Notes: generated by a model from the letters alone, not told the origin. 63,862 nucleotides of DNA from Halomonadaceae bacterium T82-2 (GCA_001577635.1 LSBP01000014.1:1-63862); one strand, 5' to 3'. Shown: positions 33,245 to 43,801, counted from the stretch's first letter. Made by a program: numbers and translations.

Positions 33245-34657
33245 TCAGTAGCGGTAGGCGTCCGGCTTGTAGGGGCCGTCGACCGCCACCCCGGTGTAGC
33301 GGGACTGGTCCTCGGTCATGCGCGTGACCACGCCGCCGAAGCCCTCGACCATGTAGCGGGCCACTTCCTCGTCCAGCGCCTTGGGCAGCACGCTGACGCT
33401 CAGCCCGCCGGCCTTGGCGTCGTCGGTGAGCTCGGCGAACTTGTGCTCGAAGAGGTGGATCTGCGCCAGCACCTGGTTGGCGAAGGAACCGTCCATGATG
33501 CGTGACGGGTGGCCGGTGGCGTTGCCCAGGTTCACCAGGCGCCCCTCGGAGAGCAGGATCAGGTAGTCGTCGCTGGTCGGGTCGAAGTCGTCCGGATCGC
33601 TGTCGCGATAGATCTTGTGGACCTGCGGCTTGACCTCTTCCCAGTGCCACTGGCGACGCATGTAGGCGGTGTCGATCTCGCTGTCGAAGTGGCCGATGTT
33701 GCACACCACCGCGCCCTTCTTGAGCGCCTTGAGCATCGGCGCATCGCAGGCGTTGATGTTGCCGGTGCAGGTCACCACCAGATCGATGCGCCCGAGCAGG
33801 TCGCGGTCGATGCTCTCGACGCCCCGATTGACGCCGTCGACGTAGGGCGAGACCACCTCGTAGCCGTCCATGCAGGCCTGCATGGCGCAGATCGGGTCGA
33901 TCTCGCTGACCTTGACGATCATGCCCTCCTGACGCAGCGAGGCCGCCGAGCCCTTGCCCACGTCGCCGTAGCCGACCACCAGCGCCTGCTTGCCGGCCAT
34001 CAGGTGGTCGAGCCCGCGCTTGATGGCATCGTTGAGACTGTGGCGGCAGCCGTACTTGTTGTCGTTCTTGGACTTGGTGACGGCATCGTTGACGTTGATC
34101 GCCGGCACCCTGAGCGTGCCCTCGCGCAGCATCTCCTGCAGGCGGTGCACGCCGGTGGTGGTTTCCTCGGAAATGCCGTGGATGGCCTCGAGCAGCTCCG
34201 GGCGCTTGTCGTGGAGCAGGGCGGTCAGGTCGCCGCCGTCGTCGAGCACCAGATTGGGCGTCCAGCCGTCCGGGCCTTCCACCGTCTGCTCGATGCACCA
34301 CCAGAACTCCTCCTCGGTTTCGCCCTTCCAGGCGAACACCGGGATGCCGGCGGCGGCGATCGCCGCGGCGGCATGATCCTGGGTGGAAAAGATGTTGCAG
34401 GAGGACCAGCGCACGCTGGCGCCGAGCTCGATCAGGGTCTCGATCAGCACCGCGGTCTGGATGGTCATGTGGATGCAGCCGGCGATACGGGCGCCCGCCA
34501 GCGGCTGCTGATCGCGATACTTGGCGCGGATCTTCATCAGCGCCGGCATTTCGGTCTCGGCGATGCGAATCTCGCGACGCCCCCACTCGGCCAGGTCGAT
34601 GTCGGCGACCCGGTGGTCCGGCAGGGTGGCGGATTGCGCGTTGGCCATTGCTGTCAT
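33245..34657 (-). CDS. ahcY: S-adenosyl-L-homocysteine hydrolase
   Basis: A 470-residue NAD-dependent enzyme that splits S-adenosylhomocysteine into adenosine and homocysteine, relieving product inhibition of methyltransferases. It has [17 protein letters not shown], the NAD-binding [13 protein letters not shown], the catalytic region [16 protein letters not shown] and the C-terminal KPDAYRY lid that reaches the neighbouring subunit. The ATG at 34657 has GGAG 7 bp before it; a second in-frame ATG lies 9 bp downstream. Directly upstream is an SAH riboswitch, which explains induction by its own substrate. Confidence 0.96.
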   Translation of the reverse strand: MTAMANAQSATLPDHRVADIDLAEWGRREIRIAETEMPALMKIRAKYRDQQPLAGARIAGCIHMTIQTAVLIETLIELGASVRWSSCNIFSTQDHAAAAIAAAGIPVFAWKGETEEEFWWCIEQTVEGPDGWTPNLVLDDGGDLTALLHDKRPELLEAIHGISEETTTGVHRLQEMLREGTLRVPAINVNDAVTKSKNDNKYGCRHSLNDAIKRGLDHLMAGKQALVVGYGDVGKGSAASLRQEGMIVKVSEIDPICAMQACMDGYEVVSPYVDGVNRGVESIDRDLLGRIDLVVTCTGNINACDAPMLKALKKGAVVCNIGHFDSEIDTAYMRRQWHWEEVKPQVHKIYRDSDPDDFDPTSDDYLILLSEGRLVNLGNATGHPSRIMDGSFANQVLAQIHLFEHKFAELTDDAKAGGLSVSVLPKALDEEVARYMVEGFGGVVTRMTEDQSRYTGVAVDGPYKPDAYRY

Positions 34658-34680
34658 CGTCTTACTCCATTCCGGGGGAA

Positions 34681-34755
34681 TGGGCGCCGTTGCGATTGAC
34701 GACCGCCTGCCCGAGCCTCGCGCATGGGCCTCATGCGCTGCAGCGCCCCTCGGAC
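34681..34755 (-). ncRNA. SAH riboswitch upstream of ahcY
   Basis: The minus strand shows the SAH aptamer core: P1 arms CCGAG / CTCGG, the conserved GGGCGCTGC after the first arm, AGG before the second arm, and a distal CGCAACGGCGCCC whose GCGCCC pairs back to GGGCGC as the pseudoknot. The ahcY start lies 23 bp further on. These features match the SAH riboswitch class, which turns on ahcY when SAH accumulates. No terminator stem follows, so control is probably at ribosome access. Confidence 0.9.
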
Positions 34756-34888
34756 GGCAGCTTCACGACTCCGGTCCGGCGAAGGACCGTGCTGGCAGTT
34801 CACTACAGGATGGCAGGGTTTGCAATCACGGAGCCGACACCCTCATGTCGCAAACATGCATGTCGCCCACCGCGTCGACGGCACAGAA

Positions 34889-34921
34889 AAACCGGGGGCA
34901 ACCGTAGCGGCTGCCCCGGGG
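34889..34921 (-). terminator. terminator after the acidic lipoprotein gene
   Basis: A GC-rich stem (CCCCGGGGCAGCCG / CGGTTGCCCCCGG, imperfect) followed by TTTTTC on the minus strand, about 28 bp after the stop at 34949. Confidence 0.75.
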
Positions 34922-34948
34922 AACGACGGGCAACGTCCCCGCCGTCAT

Positions 34949-35338
34949 TTACTGGTGGGTGTCGCCCTTGTCGCTGCCGGCCTCGCCGGTACCGGTTTCC
35001 TTGGTCGTCGAGCCATCACCGCCGGATCCGCTCTGCATCTCGCCGGTGGTGCCGCTTGCGTCGCCCGAGTCATTATCCATGTCCATGTTGTCGCTGGACT
35101 GGGTCATGTCGCCCTCCTGACCGCCTTCCGACGAGGCCGCCTGCGAGGTGCTGGAGGTCTCGTTCGACTCGGTCGCGGCGCCGTTCGTCGAGTCTGACGG
35201 CGCAGTCTCCGATGTCTCGGTGGCCGTGGACGACTGCCCACCTTCACCGGCCGTATCGTCGCTGTCATCGCCGCAGCCGGTCAGCAGCACGGCGGAGAGA
35301 GCCAGCGCGGCAATCCAGGGTATCTTGCGATCTAGCAT
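34949..35338 (-). CDS. acidic low-complexity lipoprotein
   Basis: A 129-residue protein with a signal peptide and lipobox LLTGC (lipidated Cys22), followed by about 105 residues made almost only of Ser, Thr, Gly, Asp, Glu, Asn and Gln (SSTATETSETAPSDSTNG and similar). There is no recognisable domain; it should be an unfolded, highly acidic chain anchored to a membrane, as often seen in halophiles. A GAGGA precedes the ATG. It could be a spacer or buffer at the cell surface; nothing more can be said. Confidence 0.7.
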   Translation of the reverse strand: MLDRKIPWIAALALSAVLLTGCGDDSDDTAGEGGQSSTATETSETAPSDSTNGAATESNETSSTSQAASSEGGQEGDMTQSSDNMDMDNDSGDASGTTGEMQSGSGGDGSTTKETGTGEAGSDKGDTHQ

Positions 35339-35540
35339 GGTCGAATCCTCATTCCGTGGATAAACGAACCCTTCATTGTCATTCCCTGATGGACCTGTTG
35401 TTCTCTCAGCGTAGACGGCCCCTGCCCGTTTCCCCAAACCGCGAGTGCGAGTCCCGGGCCCGGGCAGGCACGGCCTTCTCGAACACTGTTCGACATCGCA
35501 TGATGGCATGGGTTCCCCTTGCGGCGCCAGCCCGACGCAA

Positions 35541-35565
35541 GATGCCCCGCACGGGGCGGGGCATC
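35541..35565 (-). terminator. hairpin downstream of metK
   Basis: A 10-bp perfect stem, GATGCCCCGC / GCGGGGCATC with a 5-nt loop, 30 bp after the metK stop. It lacks a T-run on the minus strand, so it may be a weak terminator or an mRNA 3' end stabiliser. Confidence 0.55.
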
Positions 35566-35594
35566 GAGGGAAGGCGGTCGCTGGTGGCGCCGGC

Positions 35595-36815
35595 TCAGAG
35601 GTCGGCGGCAGCGCGCAGCGCCTCGGCACGGTCGAGCTTCTCCCACGGGAAGGCGGTGAAGGTCTCGTGCTGGGTCTCGCCGTTGACGTCGGTCCAGGTA
35701 TAGGTGTGCTCGAACGGCTCGCGACCGAAGTGGCCGTAGGAGGCGGTCAGCTGATACATGGGATGCTGCAGGTCGAGCATGCGGGTGATCGCGTAGGGAC
35801 GCAGGTCGAAGTGCTCGCGCACCAGCTCGATGATCCTGTCGTCGCTGATCCGGCCGGTGCCGAAGGTGTTGATCGACACAGAGGTCGGCTCGGGAACCCC
35901 GATCGCGTAGGAGACCTGGATCTCGCACTTGTCGGCCAGCCCGGCGGCGACCACGTTCTTGGCCACGTAGCGCCCGGCATAGGCGGCGCTGCGGTCGACC
36001 TTGGAGGGGTCCTTGCCGGAGAAGGCGCCGCCGCCATGGCGCGCCATGCCGCCGTAGGTGTCGACGATGATCTTGCGCCCGGTGAGCCCGCAGTCGCCGA
36101 CCGGCCCGCCGATCACGAACTTGCCGGTGGGGTTGATGTGGTACTTGGTGGACGACGTCAGCCACTCGGCCGGCAGCACCTGCTCGATGATCTCGCGGCG
36201 CACCATCTTGCGCAGGTCGTCCTGGTCGATCTCCGGGTCATGCTGGGTCGAGAGCACCACCGCGTCCACCGCCACCGGCTTGCCGTCCTCGCCGTAGCGG
36301 AAGGTCACCTGGCTCTTGGCGTCCGGGCGCAGCCACGGCAGCATGCCGTTCTTGCGCAGCTCCGACTGACGCTCGACCAGCCGGTGCGCGTAGTGGATCG
36401 GCGCCGGCATGTAGGACTCGGTCTCGTTGGTCGCGTAGCCGAACATCAGCCCCTGGTCCCCGGCGCCCTGATCCTCGGGCTTGGTGCGGTCGACGCCCTG
36501 GGCGATGTCCACGCTCTGCTTGCCGATCAGGTTGAGCACACCGCAGGTCTCGCCGTCGAAGCCGACATCCGAGGAATCGTAGCCGATGTCCAGGATCACC
36601 TTGCGCACCAGGTCCTCGAGGTCGACCCAGGCGCTGGTGGTGATCTCGCCGGCGACGATCGCCACCCCCGTCTTGACCATGGTTTCGCAGGCCACGCGTG
36701 CCTGCTTGTCGCGGGCGATGATGGCGTCCAGCACCGCGTCGGAAATCTGGTCGGCGATCTTGTCCGGATGCCCTTCGGACACGGATTCGGATGTGAACAG
36801 GGAGTATTCGCTCAT
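35595..36815 (-). CDS. metK: S-adenosylmethionine synthetase
   Basis: A 406-residue enzyme that makes S-adenosylmethionine from methionine and ATP. It starts with [20 protein letters not shown], has the central [12 protein letters not shown] and the P-loop-like [16 protein letters not shown], all invariant in MetK. It is about 20 residues longer than the E. coli enzyme, mainly in the middle. Together with ahcY next door and metF at 20 kb it covers most of the activated-methyl cycle. It is divergent from tkt. Confidence 0.96.
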   Translation of the reverse strand: MSEYSLFTSESVSEGHPDKIADQISDAVLDAIIARDKQARVACETMVKTGVAIVAGEITTSAWVDLEDLVRKVILDIGYDSSDVGFDGETCGVLNLIGKQSVDIAQGVDRTKPEDQGAGDQGLMFGYATNETESYMPAPIHYAHRLVERQSELRKNGMLPWLRPDAKSQVTFRYGEDGKPVAVDAVVLSTQHDPEIDQDDLRKMVRREIIEQVLPAEWLTSSTKYHINPTGKFVIGGPVGDCGLTGRKIIVDTYGGMARHGGGAFSGKDPSKVDRSAAYAGRYVAKNVVAAGLADKCEIQVSYAIGVPEPTSVSINTFGTGRISDDRIIELVREHFDLRPYAITRMLDLQHPMYQLTASYGHFGREPFEHTYTWTDVNGETQHETFTAFPWEKLDRAEALRAAADL

Positions 36816-37347
36816 GACGTGCTCGACCCTCTCTTAGGCTGTCCGTTAGCGTCAGATGATGAAGGGTGACTTGCTGCGGCGTCACGCCCCTGAGACGACA
36901 GGGCGGCAACGTGCGACCTTCCGGCACGGCGACGACACCGCCGGGCCCGGGGGTCCCGAGTCTACACGCTGCCCGACCGGCTGCCTAGCGAGGCCCCGCC
37001 ACGCGGGCCCGGGGCAAGCGCAGATAGCGGCATGCTCAGGCTGAACCGGCAACAGGTCTACGAGGGGCGCTATAAACCCATCCATGGGCGCTACTTTGGC
37101 CATCCATGGCCAAAAACCCCCTCTAGGACCTGTTCCCGGTCCCTCGTCCTGAAGAACGTCGATAGCCCCGCCACACGGGCCGTGGCGATTTGATGGCAGG
37201 CGGCTTCTCGGCGACAATACGGCGCTGATTTCCGCGCGTCGCCCGCCCGGCGGCGCGCTCCAGCCAATCAGGAAGAGGTACGCGGCCACCCGACCCTCAC
37301 GCACAGCCGCGACCGCTGCCCATTTGCCGCAGGCGAGGAGCTAGAGA
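36816..37347. other. non-coding region between metK and tkt
   Basis: The 532 bp between the divergent metK and tkt genes hold no supported gene. The main structure is the nested palindromic repeat at 37045-37140. A GAGGAG ribosome binding site for tkt ends the region; no clear -35/-10 pair was picked out. Confidence 0.6.
37045..37140. repeat. nested palindromic intergenic repeat, copy A
   Basis: A 96-bp element with outer inverted arms (ACCGGCAACAGGTC and GACCTGTTCCCGGT) and two inner hairpins, AACCCATCCATGGGC and TTGGCCATCCATGGCCAA. The inner part GGGCGCTACTTTGGCCATC is found again, inverted and diverged, after tkt at 39358-39519. This looks like a dispersed palindromic family. Confidence 0.7.
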
Positions 37348-39342
37348 ATGCCGTCCCGTTTCGAGTTGGCGAATGCCATCCGCGCGCTGTCCATGGACGC
37401 CGTGCAGAAGGCCAAGTCAGGCCACCCCGGTGCCCCCATGGGCATGGCCGACATCGCCGAGGTGCTGTGGAACGATTACCTCAAGCACAATCCGGCCAAC
37501 CCGCACTGGGCCGACCGCGACCGCTTCGTGCTGTCCAACGGACACGGCTCGATGCTGCTCTATTCGCTGCTCCATCTGTCCGGCTACGACGTCACCCTGC
37601 AGGACCTGCAGAACTTCCGTCAGCTGCACTCGCGCACACCGGGCCACCCGGAACTGGGCTACACCCCGGGCGTGGAGACCACCACCGGCCCGCTCGGCCA
37701 GGGTTTGGCCAACGCCGTGGGCATGGCGATCGCCGAGCGCACCCTGGCGGCGCAGTTCAACCGCCCAGGCCATACCGTGATCGACCACCACACCTACGTA
37801 TTCCTGGGTGACGGCTGCCTGATGGAAGGCATTTCCCACGAGGCCTGCTCGCTGGCCGGCACCCAGGGTCTGGGCAAGCTGGTCGCCTTCTACGACGACA
37901 ATGGCATCTCCATCGACGGCGAGGTCGAGGGCTGGTTCACCGACGATACCGCCAAGCGCTTCGAGGCCTACGGCTGGCACGTGGTGCCCAACGTCGACGG
38001 CCACAAGCCCGAGGAGATCAAGGCTGCCATCGAGATGGCACGCACTCACGACGACCGCCCCAGCCTGATCATCTGCAAGACGGTCATCGGCTTCGGCGCC
38101 CCCAACAAGCAGGGCACCGAGTCCTGCCACGGCGCGCCGCTGGGCGACGACGAGATCGCCGCGGCGCGCCAGCAGCTGGACTGGCCGCATGCGCCCTTCC
38201 ATGTCCCGGAAACGCTCTACAGCGCCTGGGACGCCACCGAGCGCGGCGCCGAGCGCGAGGCCGACTGGAACACCCGCTTCGAGCGCTACCAGGCCGAGTA
38301 TCCGGAACTCGCCAGGGAGCTCAGCCGCCGCCTCAAGGGCGAACTGCCCAGCCCGCTGTCCAGCGAAAAGCTCATCCAGGACACACAGGAAAAGGCCGAG
38401 ACCCTTGCCAGTCGCAAGGCCTCGCTGGCCTGCCTCAACGAGCTCGGCCCGCAGCTGCCCGAACTGCTCGGCGGCAGCGCCGACCTGGCCCCCTCCAACC
38501 TGACCTTCTGGAAGGGCGCCCGCGCCATCAACCGCGACCATCACGACGGCAACTACCTGCACTACGGGGTACGCGAGTTCGGCATGGGCGCAATCATGAA
38601 CGGCATCAGCGCCCACGGCGGCTTCATCCCCTACGGCGCCACCTTCCTGACGTTCATGGAGTACATGCACAACGCGGTACGCATGGCCGCGCTGATGAAC
38701 CGCCAGGCGATCTACGTGTTCACTCACGACTCCATCGGCCTGGGCGAGGACGGCCCCACCCACCAGCCGATCGAGCAGTTGAGCGCACTGCGCTCGACGC
38801 CCAACCTGTCGACCTGGCGCCCGTGCGACGCCACCGAGACCGCCGCCGCCTGGCATTCCGCCCTGCATCGCCGCGGCGCCCCCACAGCCCTGGTACTGTC
38901 CCGCCAGAATCTCGCCGCCCAGCAGCGCGACAAGCAGCAGCTGGCCGACATCCAGCGCGGCGGTTACGTCCTCAAGGACAGCGACGACCCGGCCGAAGCA
39001 GTACTCATCGCCACCGGCTCCGAGGTCGATCTGGCGATACAGGCCGCCGACGCCCTCGAGGCCAAGGGCAAGGCCATCCGCGTGGTGTCGATGCCGTCGA
39101 CCGACACCTTCGACGCCCAGCCGCAGAGCTACCGCGACAGCGTGCTGCCGCCGGCCCAGCGCAAGCGGCTGGCCATCGAGGCCAGCCACCGTGTCTACTG
39201 GTACAAGTACGTGGGTCTGGATGGCCGCATCATCGGCATGAACAGCTTCGGCGAGTCCGCTCCGGCGGGCGACCTGTTCAAGTACTACGGCTTCACCGTC
39301 GACAACATTGTCGCCGAGGTCGAGGCGCTGCTCGCGGAATAA
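37348..39342 (+). CDS. tkt: transketolase
   Basis: A 664-residue thiamine-diphosphate enzyme of the non-oxidative pentose phosphate pathway. The N-terminal half has [20 protein letters not shown] and the ThDP motif [13 protein letters not shown]...DDN; the middle has [13 protein letters not shown] and [20 protein letters not shown]; the C-terminus is a standard transketolase C domain. Length equals E. coli TktA. Its 5' and 3' flanks carry the two inverted copies of the palindromic repeat. It faces the convergent aldolase gene. Confidence 0.96.
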   Translation: MPSRFELANAIRALSMDAVQKAKSGHPGAPMGMADIAEVLWNDYLKHNPANPHWADRDRFVLSNGHGSMLLYSLLHLSGYDVTLQDLQNFRQLHSRTPGHPELGYTPGVETTTGPLGQGLANAVGMAIAERTLAAQFNRPGHTVIDHHTYVFLGDGCLMEGISHEACSLAGTQGLGKLVAFYDDNGISIDGEVEGWFTDDTAKRFEAYGWHVVPNVDGHKPEEIKAAIEMARTHDDRPSLIICKTVIGFGAPNKQGTESCHGAPLGDDEIAAARQQLDWPHAPFHVPETLYSAWDATERGAEREADWNTRFERYQAEYPELARELSRRLKGELPSPLSSEKLIQDTQEKAETLASRKASLACLNELGPQLPELLGGSADLAPSNLTFWKGARAINRDHHDGNYLHYGVREFGMGAIMNGISAHGGFIPYGATFLTFMEYMHNAVRMAALMNRQAIYVFTHDSIGLGEDGPTHQPIEQLSALRSTPNLSTWRPCDATETAAAWHSALHRRGAPTALVLSRQNLAAQQRDKQQLADIQRGGYVLKDSDDPAEAVLIATGSEVDLAIQAADALEAKGKAIRVVSMPSTDTFDAQPQSYRDSVLPPAQRKRLAIEASHRVYWYKYVGLDGRIIGMNSFGESAPAGDLFKYYGFTVDNIVAEVEALLAE

Positions 39343-39357
39343 AGACGGACTTCCAGA

Positions 39358-39519
39358 ACCCGGTGCAGAGTGCCGGGGGCAAGGCGAAGAGAGGGTCCTT
39401 TGCCATGGCCGGAAAATGTTCCTTTCCATTCCGGCATTTCCGCCATCCATGGCGGTCAGATGGCAAAGGTAGCGCCCAAGGAAGGGTTCACAGCGCCCTC
39501 GTAACGCCTTGCCACCGGG
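39358..39519. repeat. nested palindromic intergenic repeat, copy B (inverted)
   Basis: Read on the minus strand this stretch contains TACGAGGGCGCT, AACCCTTCCTTGGGCGCTAC and TTTGCCATC in the same order as copy A. It is longer, with extra inner hairpins (CCGCCATCCATGGCGG; TTTGCCAT / ATGGCAAA) and outer arms GGCAAGGCG / CGCCTTGCC. It lies directly after the tkt stop and before the terminator. Confidence 0.65.
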
Positions 39520-39554
39520 AACGCCTGCTTCGTTTGTCAGGTTGGAAAGCAACG

Positions 39555-39593
39555 CAACAGGGGGGCACGGCCATCAGCCGTGCCCCCCTGTTG
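39555..39593. terminator. bidirectional hairpin between tkt and fbaB
   Basis: A perfect 17-bp stem (CAACAGGGGGGCACGGC and its complement) with a 5-nt loop. It sits between convergent genes, and TGTTGTTTC follows on the plus strand. Confidence 0.85.
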
Positions 39594-39633
39594 TTTCAGG
39601 CCCACTGTTTCAGGCCACTGAACCGCGGGTGCG

Positions 39634-40686
39634 TCAGGCCACGGTCACGTCCTTCGCCAGATAGACGTCCTGAATGGCGTTGAGCAGCTCGACGCCCTCC
39701 TTCATCGGCTTCTGGAACGCCTTGCGACCGGAGATCAGGCCCATGCCGCCGGCACGCTTGTTGATCACCGCGGTGCGCACCGCCTCGCCGAGGTCGGAGT
39801 GCCCCTTGGAGCCGCCGCCCGAGTTGATCAGCCCGATGCGCCCCATGTAGCAGTTGGCCACCTGATAGCGCGCCAGGTCGATGGGGTTCTCGGAGGTCAG
39901 CTCATCGTAGACCTTGTCATGGGTGTGGCCGAAGCCCACCGCCCGGTAGCCGGCATTGGTCTCGGCCAGCTTCTGCTTGACGATGTCCGCCTTGAGGGTG
40001 GCCGCCAGATGGATCGCCTGGCCGGTCAGGTCCGAGGCCACGTGATAGTCGGTGCCATCCTTCTTGAACGCCGGGTTGCGCAGGTAGGCCCACAGCACCG
40101 TGACCATGCCCAGTTCATGGGCACGCTCGAAGGCCTCGCTGATCTCCTCGATCTGACGCCGGCTTTCCGGCGAGCCGAAGTAGATGGTCGCGCCGACCGC
40201 CACGCAGCCCATGGCGTGCGCCTGCTCGACCTGGGCGAACAGCGTCTGGTCGTAGAGCGCCGGGTAGGTCAGCGTCTCGTTGTGGTTGAGCTTGAGCATC
40301 ATCGGGATCTTGTGGGCATAGCGCCGCGCCACCGATGACAGCACCCCCAGCGTCGAGGCCACGCAGTTGCAGCCGCCCTCGATCGCCAGCTCGATGATGT
40401 TGGCCGGGTCGAAGTAGAGCGGGTTGGGCGCGAAGGAGGCGCCGGCGGAGTGCTCGATACCCTGGTCGACCGGCAGGATGCTCACGTAGCCGGTGCCGCC
40501 CAGCCGGCCGTGATTGAAGATCGACTGGAGGTTGCGCAGCACGTGCGGGCTGCGATCGGTATCGGTCATCACCCGATCGATGAAATCCGGCCCCGGCAGG
40601 TGCAGGGTGTCCCGGGGAAAGCCCCGGCAGGTATGGTTGAGCAGGCTGTCAGCCTCGTCACCCAGCAGCTTGGCGATATCCGTCAT
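39634..40686 (-). CDS. fbaB: class I fructose-bisphosphate aldolase (DhnA type)
   Basis: A 350-residue aldolase, the same length as E. coli FbaB. It contains [31 protein letters not shown] and, at residue 237, the lysine in [10 protein letters not shown] that corresponds to the Schiff-base lysine of FbaB. It cleaves fructose 1,6-bisphosphate and works with transketolase next door in central carbon metabolism. The start at 40686 has GGGAGGAG upstream; the longer reading to 40752 has no family match. Confidence 0.94.
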   Translation of the reverse strand: MTDIAKLLGDEADSLLNHTCRGFPRDTLHLPGPDFIDRVMTDTDRSPHVLRNLQSIFNHGRLGGTGYVSILPVDQGIEHSAGASFAPNPLYFDPANIIELAIEGGCNCVASTLGVLSSVARRYAHKIPMMLKLNHNETLTYPALYDQTLFAQVEQAHAMGCVAVGATIYFGSPESRRQIEEISEAFERAHELGMVTVLWAYLRNPAFKKDGTDYHVASDLTGQAIHLAATLKADIVKQKLAETNAGYRAVGFGHTHDKVYDELTSENPIDLARYQVANCYMGRIGLINSGGGSKGHSDLGEAVRTAVINKRAGGMGLISGRKAFQKPMKEGVELLNAIQDVYLAKDVTVA

Positions 40687-40797
40687 GATCTTGCGCTCCT
40701 CCCTAGAGAGTGGTCCTTGCAATACCCGCGATCGCGGGGTCCATCCGCCCATCTTGACGTCTCGCGCGAGCGCTTTCCAGTCTGGAAGGCCCGGCGG

Positions 40798-42300
40798 TCA
40801 CCCCGCATCGGGCGTTCGCCGGACCCACCAGGCGTAGACCAGCCCGGCCACCATCAGGGTGGCGGCGAAGGCATAAATGCCCACCGAGATGCCGCTGCCG
40901 ACCAGGATGCTCCAGTCGCCGCCGGAAATCGCCAGGGCACGGCGCAGGTTGAACTCCATCTCCCCGCCCAGCAGCAGCCCCAGCACCACCGGCACGGCCG
41001 GCATGTGCAGCTTGCGCAGCCCATAGCCCAGCACGCCGAAGGCCAGCATGACGTAGAGATCGAAGGGGCTGTTGTTGAGCGAGTAAACGCCCACGAACGC
41101 CACCAGGATCACCACCGGCATCAGCAGCCACGAGGGCGCCCGCAGCACCCGGGCAAACAGCCCGACCAGCGGCACGTTGAGCACCAGCAGCATGACGTTG
41201 CCGATGAACAGCGCCGCCACCAGTCCCCACACCATGTCGGGCTGCTGATCGAACAGCAACGGCCCCGGCGTGATGTTCATGGACAGCAGCAGCGCCAGCA
41301 GGATGGCCGTGGTCCCGCTGCCCGGAATGCCCAGCGACAGCATGGGAATCAGCGCACCGCCGGCGGCGGCATTGTTGCCGGCCTCGGGGGCCGCCACGCC
41401 CCGCGGGTCGCCGTTGCCGAAATCACCCTGGCGCCCCAGCCAGCGCTTCTCCAGCGTGTAGGAGAGAAAACTGCCCAGCGAGGCCCCGGCGCCCGGCAGC
41501 ACCCCGGCGATGAAGCCGATCAGCGAGCCGCGGGCGATGGTCGCCTTGCACGCCCCGGCGCGGCGCATGCCGGGGATCGCCGAGCCCAGCTCGCGGCTGG
41601 CGCCGGTGGTCTGGTGGCGATCCTCGAGGAACAGCAGGCATTCCGAGATGGCGAACAGCCCCACCAGCGCGGCGATGAAGTCGATGCCGTCGTACAGCTC
41701 GTACCAGCCGAAGGTGTAGCGTGACACCCCGCTCGCCGGGTCGAGCCCCACGGTGCCCAGCAGCAGGCCCAGGCAGGCGGCCAGCAGGCTCTTGGTGAAG
41801 CTGCCGCTGGTCACGCCGCCGATGGTGGCGAAGGCCAGCATGAACAGCGCGAAGTACTCGGCGGGGCCGAAGCGGATGGCAAACCCCACCAGCAGCGGCG
41901 CGAAGAGTGTCAGACCGATGGTCGCCACGGTGGCGCCGACGAAGGAGGCCACGGCGGACAGACCCAGCGCCTCGCCGCCGCGCCCCTTGAGGGCCATCGG
42001 ATAGCCGTCGAGGGTGGTCATCATCGCCGGCTCGTCGCCGGGGATGTTGAGCACGATCGAGCTGATGCGCCCACCGTACATGGTGCCGTAATAGACGCTC
42101 ACCAGCAGGATCAGCGCAGCGGTGGGCGACAGGCCGAAGTTGAACGCCAGGGGGATCAGCAGCGCCACGCCGTTGACCGGCCCCAACCCCGGCAGGGCCC
42201 CGATCAGCGTACCCACGGCACAGCCGATCAGTGCCAGGAACAGGTTCTGGGGTTCGAGAGCGACCGCGAACCCGTGCAGCAGAAAGCCGAGAATATCCAT
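40798..42300 (-). CDS. tctA: tripartite tricarboxylate transporter large permease TctA
   Basis: A 500-residue membrane protein of the TctA family with about 11-12 helices. Family signatures are GALPGLGPVNGVALLIPL, VYYGTMYGGRISSIVLNIPG and the second-half PMLSLGIPGSGTTAILLALL. With TctB and TctC it imports carboxylates using the ion gradient. It is the last gene of a five-gene operon whose first two genes encode CoA-metabolising enzymes. The start at 42300 (MDILGFLLHG) fits the family. Confidence 0.94.
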   Translation of the reverse strand: MDILGFLLHGFAVALEPQNLFLALIGCAVGTLIGALPGLGPVNGVALLIPLAFNFGLSPTAALILLVSVYYGTMYGGRISSIVLNIPGDEPAMMTTLDGYPMALKGRGGEALGLSAVASFVGATVATIGLTLFAPLLVGFAIRFGPAEYFALFMLAFATIGGVTSGSFTKSLLAACLGLLLGTVGLDPASGVSRYTFGWYELYDGIDFIAALVGLFAISECLLFLEDRHQTTGASRELGSAIPGMRRAGACKATIARGSLIGFIAGVLPGAGASLGSFLSYTLEKRWLGRQGDFGNGDPRGVAAPEAGNNAAAGGALIPMLSLGIPGSGTTAILLALLLSMNITPGPLLFDQQPDMVWGLVAALFIGNVMLLVLNVPLVGLFARVLRAPSWLLMPVVILVAFVGVYSLNNSPFDLYVMLAFGVLGYGLRKLHMPAVPVVLGLLLGGEMEFNLRRALAISGGDWSILVGSGISVGIYAFAATLMVAGLVYAWWVRRTPDAG

Positions 42301-42313
42301 GTCATGCCCGCTC

Positions 42314-42787
42314 TCAGACGCCAAGCCCGGGGATGTCGGGCAACGGAATGCCCAGCGCGAACTCGAACAGCAGATACAGGATGACGGTCAGCGACGCGCC
42401 GCTGGCCAGGGCCTGCCGCCAGGCAGCATCGAACAGGCGCATCAACAGCACGCTGCCGACCAGCGTCGCCGGCAGGAAGCCCCAGGGTTCGAGAAAGGTG
42501 GCGTAGCCGCCCAGCAGCACCAGCAGCCCGGCCTGGCGCAGCAGCGCCGCGCGCCCGGGCCAGCGCGCATTGATGCCGGGGCGAATCAGCAGGTACAGCG
42601 CGAGCAGCCCCAGGGGGACGCAGACCAACCGCGGAAACACATCCGGCCCCACCGCCTGGCGAAAGCCGGTCACGAAGGTCCGGGCATGCCACCAGGCCGC
42701 CACCGCCAGCAGCACGAGCACGGCCCCGGCGATGCGATCGCCGAGGGCCGAGGCGTGAGACGAGGGGGGAGACACGTCCGCCGTCAC
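42314..42787 (-). CDS. tctB: tripartite tricarboxylate transporter small permease TctB
   Basis: A 157-residue membrane protein with four hydrophobic helices of the TctB family (AVGPDVFPRLVCVPLGLLAL in the first half; LPATLVGSVLLMRLF later). It overlaps tctC by 4 bp and precedes tctA by 13 bp, as in other Tct operons. Confidence 0.9.
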   Translation of the reverse strand: MTADVSPPSSHASALGDRIAGAVLVLLAVAAWWHARTFVTGFRQAVGPDVFPRLVCVPLGLLALYLLIRPGINARWPGRAALLRQAGLLVLLGGYATFLEPWGFLPATLVGSVLLMRLFDAAWRQALASGASLTVILYLLFEFALGIPLPDIPGLGV

Positions 42788-43779
42788 TGGATGACCCCGA
42801 TCTCCCGGGAGATGCTTTCGACCTTGTCGGCCGTGTCACGCACGAAGGTGTTGAACTCGTCGCCGCCGCGCCACAGCGGCACCAGGCCGTTGCGCTCGGC
42901 GACCTGCTTCCACTCCGGCGAATCGTAGAGCGTCTTCAGGGTGTCGACCATCGACTGGTAGTCGGCATCCGAGACATCACCGCCGGTATAGAAGCCGCGC
43001 CAGTTGTAGCCGGTCACGTCATAGCCCTGGGACACCGCCGTGGGCAGATCCTCGAAGGGCGGCGCCAGCGGCTTGTCGGCGAGCACGGCCAGCACCCGGA
43101 CATCGCCCGACTTGATGAAGCCCGCGATCTCGCCCAGGTCCGTGGACACGGCGTCGACGTGCCCGCCCATCATCTGGGTCACGGCGGGGCCGCCGCCATC
43201 GAACTGCACCCAGCGCACGCTGCCGATCTGGTCATCGGGCAGTCCCGCCGCCTCGGCGAGCATCAGCGCACGGATATGGTCCCAGCCACCGACCCCGCTG
43301 GAACCGGCCATGACCACCGAGGAAGGGTCGTCGACCATCGCCTCGAGCAGGCCGTCGAGGGACTGGTAGGGGCTGTCGTCATCGACCAGCACCACGCCCA
43401 CGTCGGTGCCCAGCATGCCCAGCCAGCGCATGGTATCGACGCCGCCGGGGTAGCGCCCCTGGGCGATCTGGGTGATCCCCACGGTGCTGGTGGCCACGAT
43501 CAGGTCGCTGTCGTCGGCGCGCTTGCCGGCGACGTTGGAAAACGCCACCGCCCCGACCCCGCCGGGCATGTTGACCACCTTCACGGGGTTGTCGACCAGG
43601 TCGAGATCGTAGAGCAGCTTGCCGACACTGCGGCAGGTGAAGTCCCAGCCGCCGCCCGGGTCGGCCGGGGCAATGCACTCGCTGATGGGCAGCGCCTGGC
43701 TCGGCGTGCTGACGCTCAGGCCCAGCCCGAGCAGGGCCGCGGCGGCGACGGTGTGGAGAGATCGTGGAGAGATAGCCAT
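42784..43779 (-). CDS. tctC: tripartite tricarboxylate transporter binding protein TctC
   Basis: A 331-residue periplasmic binding protein with a signal peptide of about 29 residues (ending PSQA). The mature part holds the Tct pattern IAPADPGGGWDFTCRSVGK, NMPGGVGAVAFSNV and the C-terminal ligand region. The PADPGGGWD variant is seen in a subset of Tct binding proteins. Its ligand is unknown; the operon points to a branched carboxylate that is then made into a CoA ester. Confidence 0.92.
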   Translation of the reverse strand: MAISPRSLHTVAAAALLGLGLSVSTPSQALPISECIAPADPGGGWDFTCRSVGKLLYDLDLVDNPVKVVNMPGGVGAVAFSNVAGKRADDSDLIVATSTVGITQIAQGRYPGGVDTMRWLGMLGTDVGVVLVDDDSPYQSLDGLLEAMVDDPSSVVMAGSSGVGGWDHIRALMLAEAAGLPDDQIGSVRWVQFDGGGPAVTQMMGGHVDAVSTDLGEIAGFIKSGDVRVLAVLADKPLAPPFEDLPTAVSQGYDVTGYNWRGFYTGGDVSDADYQSMVDTLKTLYDSPEWKQVAERNGLVPLWRGGDEFNTFVRDTADKVESISREIGVIQ

Positions 43780-43801
43780 ATTGTTGTTCCTTGTGTCGGT
43801 G

